Made by a program: the position numbers and the translations under genes. A DNA stretch of 25,308 nt, taken from contig JAQGDQ010001793.1 of the NCBI GenBank assembly GCA_030141605.1, forward strand, positions 1 through 25,308, given 5' to 3'. Shown here piece after piece: positions 1 through 10,515 of the stretch; position 1 is the stretch's first letter; each line of letters begins with the position of its first letter. The stretch comes from Tubiluchus corallicola. Lineage: Eukaryota > Priapulida > Priapulimorpha > Priapulimorphida > Tubiluchidae. Below the pieces are notes generated by a model. The model was not told where the DNA came from, did no database searches, and saw only the letters and a program-made list of their open reading frames with translations.

Positions 1-129
1 GGTGGAGGGTCTGTAACTTTAGTTTCGGGTCTGCGACCCTGACAGACCCAGCGAGACATTGTTTTTTCTTTAGTTGCAGGGTCTGCAACATTAGTTTCGG
101 GTCTGCGACCCTGACAGACCCAGCGCACT
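1..129 (-). repeat. End of a 71-bp tandem array (inverted partner of 9726-10515)
   Basis: Nearly two units of the 71-bp repeat that makes up 9726-10515 appear here on the opposite strand, with the motifs GGGTCTG and CAGACCC. The array runs off the left edge, so its full size is unknown. Confidence 0.85.
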
Positions 130-405
130 TTAAGTACTGCACATAGGTTTTTTGGACAAAGGGTGATTTTGACACATAGGTCTCTTGGACCGACAGGTCG
201 TCTGCACACAATGCTATTTTATTATAAATATAGATCTTTTGAACAAAGGCTATAGCGATATGAAGGTCTTTTGGTCAACGACGATTTGGATACTTAGGTC
301 TTTTGGCCACATAGGTCCTTCGGACACAAGGTTATATCGATATAAAGGTACTTTGGACAAAAGGCGATTTGGATATATAGGTCTTTTGGACACAAGGTAT
401 AAAAC
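130..405. repeat. Degenerate short repeat, 'ataggtcttttggaca' type
   Basis: Loose copies of a phrase like ATAGGTCTTTTGGACA recur about every 17 to 36 bases. The same block appears inverted at about 9445-9715. A small related piece lies at 11345-11415, where it again adjoins a CACTTTAAG-ACTG phrase. It has no coding sense; the open frame over it is incidental. Together with the 71-bp array it forms the outer part of the inverted-repeat arm. Confidence 0.6.
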
Positions 406-1146
406 ACGTGCTTTATACGAGTATGAAATACGAATGTGATACGTATTTTCGGGGAAAATTAGAATTTTTTAAATCCAAAGACCCTCAAAATTTTGCGTGC
501 TGGACTAGTACGTCCTGGTAAAATCATTATCTGCCGGACTCGTGTGAATTAAATGACAGCAAAACTTATACGGAGTAGTAAGATACCATTATAAGCAAAG
601 TTGACGAAATTGATCCTCAGTTGTGAAAATTTCCTGCTAAGATTCAAAATTCATGGAAATTTGTAAATCACAGGAACTGACGTAACATTATTACTAATAA
701 TTATTCCGTACCCTCGCTCCACCATGGAGTGTGTTTAAAAATTTTTATTTTCGTGAAGTCAACATCAGCCCATAGACCCTATTATAGCCTATAAAGCCAG
801 AAATACATATTTATTCACTGCATACAAAACCGGTAGTAGCAGATCAGCTACTCGAATACAAAGAAAAGCAGAAACTGTTCAGTATTGTACTCATTCCATG
901 CACGCAAGTAAGTAAAATTTGAAATTACTGTATCTTGTCAATATGATTAAAATCCGTTTGTGGCTGTACACCCTGGAGGTGAGTCAACGACATTTTAGCA
1001 ATTGGTGAAATTTGATAAATAATTAATAATTTGCTTTTGTAGTTACATAAGTCTTTCGAGGAGGTAAACGAAATGCTAAATAATATAACTTTGCATTGAA
1101 AGTTTTTTGGGACATAGTTTAGTATTTCCTTTTGTTACCCTGATTT

Positions 1147-1148
<2 letters not shown>

Positions 1149-1181
<33 letters not shown>

Positions 1182-1213
1182 TGCGTGCGTGCGTGCGTGC
1201 GTGTGTGTGTGTG
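1149..1213. repeat. (GT)n / (GTGC)n microsatellite
   Basis: Dinucleotide GT tract with an inner GTGC block. The matching place in the right arm (about 8659-8697) has a shorter, differently composed tract. The two copies have therefore diverged here although the flanks are nearly identical. Confidence 0.9.
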
Positions 1214-1306
1214 ACGTCATGTAATGGCGCGGTCGGAACAGTATTGGGGGAGATTTAAAATAAGAACAAACAAAAATTCCTTTTAACGTGAGTATGATAT
1301 GTGCTT

Positions 1307-1462
1307 TGGAATTCATTACCGACATCACTAAAACACAGCAGCTCTTTATCAATATTCAAGTCTAAATTAAAAAAACATTTAATGACTCGTTTTGAATATC
1401 CGACATACGAACACGATGATACTTACTCAAATCATAATTTCATTTTTCCTAGACCTTACTAA
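1307..1462 (+). pseudogene. 3' end of a non-LTR retrotransposon: C-terminal tail of the reverse transcriptase ORF
   Basis: From the TGG at 1307 to the TAA at 1460 the frame reads WNSLPTSLKHSSSLSIFKSK and on to a stop. That is the characteristic last segment of many LINE ORF2 proteins (Trp-Asn-Ser-Leu-Pro, then Leu-Ser-x-Phe-Lys). The upstream part is missing or decayed. The 3' untranslated part follows, with AATAAA near 1612 and a (TAC)n tract that may be the element's simple-repeat tail. The same fragment is present in the right arm on the minus strand (8409-8564), so this insertion is older than the inverted duplication. Confidence 0.75.
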
Positions 1463-1621
1463 ACTAGTTTATATTTTATTTTTGAATTTCTAGTTGCACT
1501 TATAGTTTAGCTTGCACCAGACGCATTTGCCCAGAACAGTGTATGTTTTTTATATGAACTAACACTGATTGTCTGTCTTTTATTATGATGGTCAATGTTT
1601 TTAAAATGGCAAATAAAGATT

Positions 1622-1826
<205 letters not shown>

Positions 1827-2411
1827 AAATTCCTGTAAAGTAATATAATCTTTTAAGGCGGTTTTTCTGAAACCTACTTCAGGTACCCCTTTTCTTATCT
1901 TTTAGGGAAGGAAAGAGCATGTCTTTCAGCGCCGAAATCCCTTACGTACCTCATATTAAATTACGGCAAATCTGGTTGATCTCACACGCTTTTGAGCTTT
2001 TCAAAAGGATAAAGGGAAAAACCCAGAGAACCAAAGATTAAAGCGAGCAGTCTAAGATTAATTCAAGTTTTCAATAACGTATAGCTAGGTGATGCCTTCT
2101 AGTTATATTCAATATAACGTATAATAATGTATGGATGCGTTTCACAGCAACTTTTAGTGAAGTCTAAGCCGCTTCCATTAATCACACAAGGCAAAAGAGG
2201 TTGGACTTTAAGAACATAAGAACAAGATATGAGACGTCTTTGATACGGTGAAATTTAAGATGCGCATTTCTTTAAATTAAGACGATGAAGATGATGGAGT
2301 AACAGCTTGTTGGCAGTTTAGTTGTTGTTACTTGCTCTCATACTGGTTACTTGCTTCTTGCTTGGTCTTGGACTTGTTTGCTAGCTGTTACTTGAGTTGT
2401 AATTGTGACTT

Positions 2412-2989
2412 GTAGTAGTTTTTGTTTGAATGCTGAGATACATAATTACGGCACACGTTATAGGCTGCACTATCACTACATACAGTGTAACACTAATGTT
2501 AGAAAATTTTCTATTAAATACAATGGCCCTTACATATGGAATTCAATTGCTCCAGCTATTAAAAATGTCAACTCGCTTTCCATATTTAAAAAAATATATA
2601 AATTAAACTTACTCGAAACATATAACTGATGACTCAATCATGATTTGTTGTTTTCTTTTTCAAAAACTGTATAGTAAAATAAAATTTTTAATACTTCCCA
2701 CCCGTATTTATATTTATATTTGTATATATTGTAATGTTGTATCTATGTTGTATATGTAATGTTGTATATTGTAATGTTGTATATTGTAATGTTGTATATT
2801 GTAATGTTGTAATGTTGTATATATTGCAATTTTTTTCGTAATTCTAGTGGCCTACCATAAGCTAGCTTCCTAGGTCTCTAGCGCAGTATACATGAATTTT
2901 ATCATATTTTTGTATTAACAAAACCTGATGCACATGTAATGTAATGTGATGTATATGTTTAATGCGAAATAAATCTATTAAAATCTAAA
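2412..2989 (+). mobile_element. 5'-truncated LINE nested in the left arm
   Basis: The left arm breaks between ...GTGACTT (ends 2411) and ACTTAGG (from 2990), while the right arm reads straight through this point (about 7130-7150). The insert carries the last part of a reverse transcriptase ORF, with FSIKYNGPYIWNSIAPAIKN inside 2405-2629. The 3' untranslated region follows, with AATAAA at about 2970 and a tail related to TCTATTAAAATCTAAA. The sequence ACTT is repeated at both edges and may be part of a target-site duplication. A 15-bp minisatellite (about 2728-2822) has expanded in the 3' UTR and is absent from the sister copy at 3147-4050. Confidence 0.85.
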
Positions 2990-3146
2990 ACTTAGGACTA
3001 CGACTAGTGACTTGACTTAGTTCTTCTCACTTTAAATCAAGACAGGATGATTTTTCATATGCTACTCAATTTTCAGGTCCGATAAAAGGATACATTTTAA
3101 CACAATTGATACTGCAAAAGTCTTTCTGATAATTATGTAATAGATT

Positions 3147-4050
3147 TATTTCGCAATAAACATATACATATACATTACATGTGCATCGATAATCAGTTTT
3201 TGTTAATACAAAAATATGATACAATTCATGAATTCTGCGCTACAGACCTAAGAAGCTAGCTTATGGTAGTCCACTAGAATTAGTTACGCAAAAATTACAA
3301 CATATACAGATACAATATTACAATATTTACAAATATAAATACGGGTGGGAAGTAATAAAAATAATATTATACTAGAGGGGGAGTTTTTGAAAATGAAAAA
3401 CAACAATTCATGATTACTCGAGTGATCAGTTATATGTTTCAAGTAAGTTTAATTTATAATTTTTTTTTAAATATGGACAGCGAGTTGGCATTTTTAATAG
3501 CTGGAGCAATTGAATTCCATATGTAAGGGCCATTGTATTTAACCCTTTCAGTCCCAAATTATTTTTTAATAAGAAAAATTTTTTTGGCTTGGTACTTTTA
3601 TTCAGTATTTCCATCTTGTTTACACATAATAAATATTTTTTCTACCTGTGCCCATGTGCTAAATATAGCCTGTACCCCACGGGATACATTGGGATTTAAT
3701 GGAAGCATAAAATGTGCTTCATTTTGCAACTGCTGATAATTTTTTAAAGTATTTAAGACATATAGTATGCACGCTATGCTGATCTGTACAAAGTCGTCTC
3801 TAAAGTACTGTACCTTTCACAGTTTTTTATGCTATGTAGATTTTCTAGTTTGCCATTTTATCACCATTTTAGTCTATTGTTATTGGCTTAAATCAAAATA
3901 ACTATTAACAGATCAAATAACTGTCAGTTTTATTAAAATTTTATTAATTTTAAAGGCAGAAAAAGTTCTCGTACCCCACGGGATACAACGGGTATGAAAG
4001 GGTTAATAGAAAATTTTCTAACGTTTGTGCTACAGTTTGCACACGTCGAA
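3147..4050 (-). mobile_element. Second copy of the same LINE family, minus strand, interrupted
   Basis: Reading the minus strand from about 4050 down to 3147 gives the same ORF end and 3' UTR as 2412-2989, with small differences including a frame-breaking change near the stop. It starts with AATAAA next to the inner edge of the left arm. It is split at a TTAA by the piggyBac-like element at 3539-4006. The 5' limit is vague because homology fades near 4045. The copy lies within 200 bases of the glycosyltransferase start codon. Confidence 0.83.
3539..4006 (-). mobile_element. piggyBac-like MITE, copy 1, inserted in the LINE
   Basis: The element is bounded by TTAA on both sides. Its ends CCCTTTCAGTCCC and GGGTATGAAAGGG give a terminal inverted repeat beginning CCCTTTCA. 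TTAA target duplication and CCC termini are hallmarks of the piggyBac superfamily. The sister LINE at 2514-2517 shows the empty site with a single TTAA, which confirms the boundaries. There is no transposase ORF, so it is non-autonomous. Two copies of a palindromic GTA(T/C)CCC..GGGATAC motif lie inside, one subterminal and one about 140 bases in from the other end. Related copies are at 11014-11338 and 15684-16150. Confidence 0.9.
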
Positions 4051-4243
4051 TGAATTCAATGAAAATATTCGTAGTACAGCAGACTCAGCATTTTTGAAAG
4101 ACGGAAGTCTACGCTGTTTAACGAGGAATACCGCATTCCAAAAACTTTTTATCATCTTGATCGGTAGACACGCTCTCATGAGCAAGATAAATAGACGATT
4201 ATGAAGTGAAATAGTTTAAAGGGTCAATGATCATACACTCATT

Positions 4244-5234
4244 ATGAAATTTCACGTGAAACGCGTCTTATTAGGTGTCTCTGTTCCTGCGTCATTTCTG
4301 CTGGTTGCTTACATTGTCATACTGAGCGACATGACTAAATACAAGCTGGCGATAAAAAAGAAGCAAGAGGCGACATCTTTGTTTGTAGACAAAGAACGGG
4401 CGATGAAAAAGAAGCAAGAGGCGACATCTTTGTTTATAGACAATGAACGGGCGATGAATAAGAAGCAAAAGGCGACATCTTTGTTTGCTGACAATGAACG
4501 AGCGATGAAAAAGAAGCAAGAGGCGACATCTTTGTTTGTAGACAATGAACGGGCGATACAAAAGAAGCAAGAGGCGACATCTTTGTTTGCTGACAATGAA
4601 CGAGCGATGAAAAAGAAGCAAGAGGCGACATCTTTGTTTGTAGACAATGAACGGGCGATAAAAAAGAAGCAAGAGGCGACATCTTTGCTAGCCGATAATA
4701 AACTCGCAACAAGGAAGCAAGAGGGTACATTTTTGCTTGTTGACAATAAGGCAGATATAAAAAAGAAGCAAGAGGCGATGTCTTTGCTTGATGACAATTT
4801 TCACGCGAAGAAAGTCAAGTCGATTACACTGTTTGTGGCCATTGCCAGTGCATATAAAGACAGGCGTTCGAGACGTGATGGTATCAGAAAAACATGGTTG
4901 ACACTTGTGAACAATACTGATGACGTCACGTACAGTTTCTTCACCGATCGCATGAACAGCTCTGGACAGGACATTCCAGCAAATTTCCTGGAAGACCTGA
5001 AACAAGAACAGGAAGAACACCACGACATGGTCTTCACCGACGTTCCTTCGGGACTCAACAACGCCAGAAGGATGTTGTGGATTATGGAATGGGTGCTGCA
5101 GCGGTACAATTTCTCCTATTTCCTCAAGGCGGACGATGACGTATTCGTCTGCATGGAGCGCCTGCTGGCGGAGTTGCCTCTCCGACCGAGGGAGCTGTTG
5201 TACTGGGGTGGTGCCAACTGTCGACGCGGAATTG
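4244..5234 (+). CDS. GT31 beta-1,3-galactosyltransferase-like protein, exon 1 (residues 1-330)
   Basis: This exon encodes the N-terminal part of a Golgi type II membrane glycosyltransferase of CAZy family GT31, closest in style to B3GALT6-like enzymes, which transfer galactose from UDP-Gal. A short basic tail is followed by a signal anchor (about residues 8-27). Next comes a stem of nine near-identical 17-residue units (about 37-188, consensus KKKQEATSLFVDNERAM) and then the catalytic domain from about 191. The family motif RRDGIRKTW is at 210-218. The metal/UDP-binding motif LKADDDVFV is at 294-302, with Asp297-299 as the DxD. LLYWGG at 318-323 corresponds to the conserved Trp-Gly strand. 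Sequons lie at Asn223, 238 and 289. The ATG has A at -3 and is the first one before the anchor. The exon ends at a strong donor (ATTG|GTAAGT) in phase 1. It lies alone in the loop of the giant inverted repeat. Confidence 0.9.
4352..4807 (+). repeat. Coding 51-bp minisatellite forming the stem of the GT31 protein
   Basis: Nine tandem units of 51 bases (17 codons) encode the lysine- and glutamate-rich stem. The first seven are nearly identical. The eighth is shortened to 16 codons and the ninth is more divergent, which suggests expansion from the 3' side. All lengths are multiples of three, so the frame is kept. The heptad-like spacing of Leu/Phe/Ala with charged residues could form a helix or coiled coil between the membrane anchor and the catalytic domain; that is inference. 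Confidence 0.92.
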
Positions 5235-5584
5235 GTAAGTGCAGTTTTTATTGTGGCACGACCGAAATCTAGCGCGTTATCAAGGCTAATCCTGCTAATC
5301 CTCTAAAGTGGGGCACTGAACCAGCAGGGGTGGCTTAGCCACATTCAAATTTGAATGTACCTTTCGTCTATGAAGTAAACAGCCAAAATCAGCATGATGA
5401 ATGAAATTAAACCTTGTCACCCATCAGTTTGCTGACAAGCGTCGGCGTTGCTTAACTACTCTTACTAAGCAGAAACCGTGACCTCTCAGCTATAATCTCT
5501 CTCGCCTTACAGTGAGCAAATGCAGCAAAAATGCGGGCCAAGCAAACGACTCTAGAGTAACATAACGGTAACAGCCCAGGTCAA
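5235..5584 (+). other. Start of the 9-kb GT31 intron, no gene seen
   Basis: Intron 1 starts with GTAAGTGCAG at 5235. This stretch shows no coding frame or recognised mobile element. The only structure noted is a perfect 18-base palindrome, ACATTCAAATTTGAATGT, at 5341-5358. Confidence 0.7.
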
Positions 5585-5994
5585 TAGGGGTGAGCATCGA
5601 ACGTTCGAATTCGATTCGAACCTAAAATAGATTCGAATAATTCACCGCTTCAAGTACATACGTTCTTTATCATTAAAACGTTTGAAACATCGTGCAATCA
5701 GCACAGTTTAGCTGTGATTTCTGGGCAAAATTTTTAAAGAATTACTAATGTTTTTACTGCAAAACAAAATCATGCAATATGCACGATCTTTGTGAGACCG
5801 CTTTTCAATTTATTCGGATATCTTTAAAACAAATTCGAAATGTCAAAATTCGATTTTATTCGAGTTCCAAAGTCAAAAATTCGAATTCGATTTGGATTCG
5901 AAATGTCAAAATTCGATTTTATTCGAGTTCCAAAATCAAAAATTCGATTCCAGTCGATTCGAATTCGCTTTCTGATAAAGAATGCTCATCACTA
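5585..5994. mobile_element. hAT-like MITE rich in TTCGAA/ATTCGA words
   Basis: The termini TAGGGGTGAGCAT (5585) and ATGCTCATCACTA (ending 5994) form an imperfect 13-base inverted repeat. Flanking octamers CAGGTCAA (5577-5584) and CTGGTCAG (5995-6002) agree at six of eight positions, fitting the 8-bp target duplication of the hAT superfamily. The inside is packed with GATTCGAAT-type words, including two near-identical blocks of about 60 bases at 5829-5950. The element is about 410 bp with no transposase, so it is non-autonomous. Confidence 0.75.
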
Positions 5995-6002
5995 CTGGTC
6001 AG

Positions 6003-6580
6003 GGTTATGATCATGATCAGGGCCAGGTTAGCTGCATCGGATAGTTAAATTTTGTTAAACTTTCAAAGTTACATGTGGCTCAGCGAATCCACTAAGACTT
6101 TCAATGGCCCTTTTTGTCACATTGACGTGTCCGACAAATACGCGCGGTACCATGATAAGCATAATCATGAACTCCAGTGTTCGTTTGTGACGTCAGTGTG
6201 ATATACAGCGCAGTTTCGTGACATCTCATCAGTGTTTTATGGCAGTGTTCGCTTACGCAAACGTGCTTGACATGCAGGAAAGATGCCTGCCATTACACAA
6301 ACTATGGTTAGTTTGTGACGCAAGCGATAGCTGGGTCGCTAATTAACCTTCCAAGGCAATTATTCAAATATTAAAAACAATTGCTAACTTTTATAGGCAA
6401 GAAAATGTATATTTTGAACAGTAAATTAAAATGAGATAGAGTCTAAATAATCTGGTTTTCCTTTAACAAAATTCCGATTTTAAAGCAAAACCGGACCCAA
6501 TCTTAAACTGTAGGTCAAAACAATCTACTCTTTAAAATATTGAAAGAAAACATTCTATTTTCTTCAAAAAATGACTTACG
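6003..6580. other. Intron sequence without recognised content
   Basis: AT-rich sequence with a few CpG-containing words (TGACGTCA-like near 6190). I see no coding frame with family character and no clear transposon ends. Confidence 0.55.
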
Positions 6581-7310
6581 TGAAAGAATTATTACCACAC
6601 AAACACAACACGTTCGCGCCACTAGCTCTTCACTGCTACATGCATTTCGTCATTTGCTAGTTAGACGGACACTAACGGCTCTATTTCGGAAAAGAATGAA
6701 CAAAAATAGGTGCTGTACCTCCCAGTTCAGATGTGTTACTTTGTGACAAACTGCACATGTTCTACAGCTCATGCGTAAGCACAGCGGTAAATTTGAAATT
6801 TGAATTTTTCTCTTAAAACTCGCCAAGTTTTAGTACAACACACTGAATATCTTACAGTAGCACTGTACTTCAATTTTCGCTTTTGCAAACACGTGCAACA
6901 CGCTCGTGGAATATTTTTGCTGTTGAAAATTATGTTAGTTTGTGATGTCATCAGTAGTTGAGCTCCCCGTCGTTACTTAAGATTGTAATCTATTACATAA
7001 TTATCAGAAAGACTTTTGCAGTATCAATTGTGTTAAAATGTATCCTTTTATCGGACCTGAAAATTGAGTAGCATATGAAAAATCATCCTGTCTTGATTTA
7101 AACTGAGAGGAGCTAAAGTCAAGTGACAAGTCGTAGTCCTAAGTCACAATTACAACTCAAGTAACAGGTAGCAAACAAGTCCAAGGCCAAGCAAGAAGCA
7201 GGTAACCAGTAAGAGAGCAAGTAACAACAACTAAACTGCTAACAAGTGTTTGCTGTTGCTCCATCATCTTCTTAACTGCTTCCGTTATGCAACGCAGCAT
7301 CACTCGTAAT
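6581..7310 (+). repeat. Dispersed repeat family D, copy 1 (partly inside the right arm)
   Basis: This stretch matches the reverse complement of 19423-19920 in several blocks: the GCGCCACTAG phrase near 6615, the TTTGTGATGTCATCAGTAGT phrase near 6938, and the stretch around 7005-7058. Copy 1 has two extra pieces that the 19-kb copy lacks (about 6955-6998 and 7058-7246). A short piece of the same family begins at 18411 in plus orientation. The family has no visible protein. It continues after a nested LINE at 7606-7700. Confidence 0.78.
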
Positions 7311-7317
7311 TTGACGC

Positions 7318-7605
7318 CTAAAGAAGACCGAAGAAACGAAAATAGGCGTGGTGGAGATGAGGATGTTGAGATGGATGGTGGGAATAACAAGAAGAGATAA
7401 AATTAGAAATAATAATATCAGAGGAACAGTAAAAGTAGGGGAAGCCTCGCAAGATTGCGATGGTATGGACACCTGAAAAGAAGAGTCGGTGAAGATCATG
7501 TGGGAAGGGAAGACATAAATGAAGAGATGGTCAACAACAGGAATGCGTGGAGAAGACAACAACGGCGACCCCGAATAAGGAAAAGCTGGGAAGAAGAAGA
7601 AGATG
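7318..7605 (+). mobile_element. LINE-derived element, 5'-deleted copy A
   Basis: Homologous to 12276-12824 and to the minus-strand copy 18915-19408. It carries the decayed reverse-transcriptase C-terminus: the RLRWYGHLKRRV motif is near 7456 and a (GAA)n tail ends at about 7605. The 5' half is missing here. The 3' junction (GAAGATG|TAATATTAGTTGCAATTG) is the same host point as in the 19-kb copy, which shows that one insertion was copied together with its host repeat. Confidence 0.82.
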
Positions 7606-8160
7606 TAATATTAGTTGCAATTGTCTGTCTATCTGTTTGTTTACACATTTGTATTTTTCTAAGTGAAGTTTTTAATTGTTTGCTGTTACTCCATCATCTT
7701 GATCGTCTTCCTTTAACGAAATTCGCATCTTAAATTTCACTATATCAAAGACGTCTCATATCTTCTTCTTATGTTCTTAAATCTCAACCTCTTTTGCCTT
7801 GTGTGATTAATGGAAGCGGCTTAGACTTCACTAAAAGTTGCTGTGAAACGCATCCATACATTATTATACGTTATATTGAATATAACTAGAAGGCATCACC
7901 TAGCTATACGTTATTGAAAACTTGAATTAATCTTAGACTGCTCGCTTTAATCTTTGGTTCTCTGGGTTTTTCCCTTTATCCTTTTGAAAAGCTCAAAAGC
8001 GTGTAAGATCAACCAGATTTGCCGTAATTTAATATGAGGTACGTAAGGGATTTCGGCGCTGAAAGACATGCTCTTTCCCTAAAAGATAAGAAAAGGCGTA
8101 CCGGAAGTAGGTTTCAGAAAAACCGCCTTAAAAGATTATATTACTTTACAGGAATTTTAA

Positions 8161-8172
8161 GTAGTAGTAGTT

Positions 8173-8235
<63 letters not shown>

Positions 8236-8250
8236 ATAGTAGTAGTAGTA
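8161..8250. repeat. (TAG)n microsatellite, partner of 1622-1826
   Basis: About 30 AGT/TAG triplets with TGT and AAT interruptions, matching the (TAC)n tail of the left arm in inverse orientation but less than half as long. The poly-Ser frame over it is not a gene. Confidence 0.92.
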
Positions 8251-8408
8251 AAATCTTTATTTGCCATTTTAAAAACATTGACCATCATAATAAAAGACAG
8301 ACAATCAGTGTTAGTTCAATAAAAACATACACTGTTCTGGGCAAATGCGTCTGGTGCAAGCTAAACTATAAGTGCAACTAGAAATTCAAAAATAAAATAT
8401 AAACTAGT

Positions 8409-8564
8409 TTAGTAAGGTCTAGGAAAAATGAAATTATGATTTGAGTAAGTATCATCGTGTTCGTATGTCGGATATTCAAAACGAGTCATTAAATGTTTTT
8501 TTAATTTAGACTTGATTATTGATAAAGAGCTGCTGTGATTTAGTGACGTCGGTAATGAATTCCA
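8409..8564 (-). pseudogene. LINE reverse-transcriptase tail, right-arm partner of 1307-1462
   Basis: The minus strand has the same 156-base fragment as 1307-1462, with the TTA stop complement at 8409 and the Trp codon at 8562. A few substitutions separate the two. It is not an independent insertion. Confidence 0.7.
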
Positions 8565-9725
8565 AAGCATATATCATACTCACGTTAAAAGGAATTTTTG
8601 TTTGTTCTTATTTTAAATCTCCCCCCAATACTGTTTCGACCGCGCCATTACATGACGTCACACGCACGCACGCACGCGCGGACGCACGCACGCACAACGT
8701 AAATCAGGGGAACAAAAGGAAATACTAAACTATGTCCCAAAAAACTTTCAACACAAAGTTATATTATTTAGCATTTCGCTTACCCGCTTGAAAGACTTAT
8801 GTAACTACAAAAGCAAATTATTAATTATTTATCAAATTTTACCAATTGCTAAAATGTCGTTGACTCACCTCCAGGATGTACAGCCACAAACGTATTTTAA
8901 TCATATTGACAAGATACAGTAATTTCAAATTTTACTTACTTGCGTGCATGGAATGAGTACAGTGCTGAACAGTTTCTGCTTTTCTTTGTATTCGAGTAGC
9001 TGATCTGCTACTACCGGTTTTGTATGCAGTGAATAAATATGTATTTCTGGCTTTATAGGCTATAATAGGGTCTATGGGCTGATGTTGACTTCACGAAAAT
9101 AAAAATTTTTAAACACACTCCATGGTGGAGCGAGGGTACGGAATAATTATTAGTAATAATGTTACGTCAGTTCCTGTGATTTACAAATTTCCATGAATTT
9201 TGAATCTTAGCAGGAAATTTTCACAACTGAGGATCAATTTCGTCAACTTTGCTTATAATGGTATCTTACTACTCCGTATAAGTTTTGCTGTCATTTAATT
9301 CACACGAGTCCGGCAGATAATGATTTTACCAGGACGTACTAGTCCAGCACGCAAAATTTTGAGGGTCTTTGGATTTAAAAAATTCTAATTTTCCCCGAAA
9401 ATACGTATCACATTCGTATTTCATACTCGTATAAAGCACGTGTTTTATACCTTGTGTCCAAAAGACCTATATATATCCAAATCGCCTTTTGTCCAAAGTA
9501 CCTTTATATCGATATAACCTTGTGTCCGAAGGACCTATGTGGCCAAAAGACCTAAGTATCCAAATCGTCGTTGACCAAAAGACCTTCATATCGCTATAGC
9601 CTTTGTTCAAAAGATCTATATTTATAATAAAATAGCATTGTGTGCAGACGACCTGTCGGTCCAAGAGACCTATGTGTCAAAATCACCCTTTGTCCAAAAA
9701 ACCTATGTGCAGTACTTAAAGTGCG

Positions 9726-10515
9726 CTGGGTCTGTCAGGGTCGCAGACCCGAAACTAATGTTGCAGACCCTGCAACTAAAGAAAAAACAATGTCTCGCTG
9801 GGTCTGTCAGGGTCGCAGACCCGAAACTAAAGTTACAGACCCTCCACCTAAAGAAAAACAATGTCTCGCTGGGTCTGTCAGGGTCACAGACCCGAAACTA
9901 AAGTTACAGACCCTCCACCTAAAGAAAAACAATGTCTCGCCGGGTCTGTCAGGGTCGCAGACCCGAAACTAAAGTTACAGACCCTCCACCTAAAGAAAAA
10001 CAATGTCTCGCTGGGTCTGTCAGGGTCACAGACCCGAAACTAAAGTTACAGACCCTCCACCTAAAGAAAAACAATGTCTCGCCGGGTCTGTCAGGGTCGC
10101 AGACCCGAAACTAAAGTTACAGACCCTCCACCTAAAGAAAAACAATGTCTCGCTGGGTCTGTCAGGGTCGCAGACCCGAAACTAAAGTTACAGACCCTCC
10201 ACCTAAAGAAAAACAATGTCTCGCCGGGTCTGTCAGGGTCGCAGACCTGAAACTAAAGTTACAGACCCTGCACCTAAAGAAAAACAATGTCTCGCTGGGT
10301 CTGTCAGGGTCGCAGACCCGAAACTAAAGTTACAGACCCTCCACCTAAAGAAAAACAATGTCTCGCCGGGTCTGTCAGGGTCGCAGACCTGGAACCTAAA
10401 GTTACAGACCCTGCACCTAAAGAAAAACAATGTCTCGCTGGGTCTGTTAGGCTCGCAGACCCGGAACCTAAAGTTACAGACCCTGCACCTAAAGAAAAAA
10501 CAATGTCTCGCCAGG
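9726..10515 (+). repeat. 71-bp tandem array, about 11 units, with 142-bp higher-order pattern
   Basis: Units of 71 bases contain GGGTCTG then CAGACCC nine bases later, able to form a 7-bp hairpin, and a further CAGACCC 14 bases on. From about 9936 the junction word alternates strictly between CTCGCC and CTCGCT, so the real duplicated unit is 142 bases. Since 71 is not a multiple of three, the many roughly 60-residue frames over the array are periodic artefacts. Its left edge is shared with the window start. Confidence 0.95.

Larger units (their letters stand above)
6987..9848. repeat. Right arm of the giant inverted repeat
   Basis: Reverse complement of 1-3146, lying in the GT31 intron. It carries the partner of the LINE tail (minus strand, 8409-8564) and shortened versions of the microsatellites. 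It contains a LINE remnant (about 7318-7605) that the left arm lacks, flanked by the near-repeat TTTGCTGTT(G/A)CTCCATCATC at 7247 and 7680. The outer end runs into the 71-bp array, which extends much further to the right than the window shows on the left side. Confidence 0.93.

Noticed and set aside
4292-5109. Minus-strand frames opposite the GT31 exon
   Set aside because: They are shadows of the 51-bp coding repeat and of the exon; the plus strand has clear GT31 motifs and a splice donor.
5341-5358. 18-base perfect palindrome as regulatory site
   Set aside because: Single occurrence, AT-rich, no second site; noted only in the intron entry.
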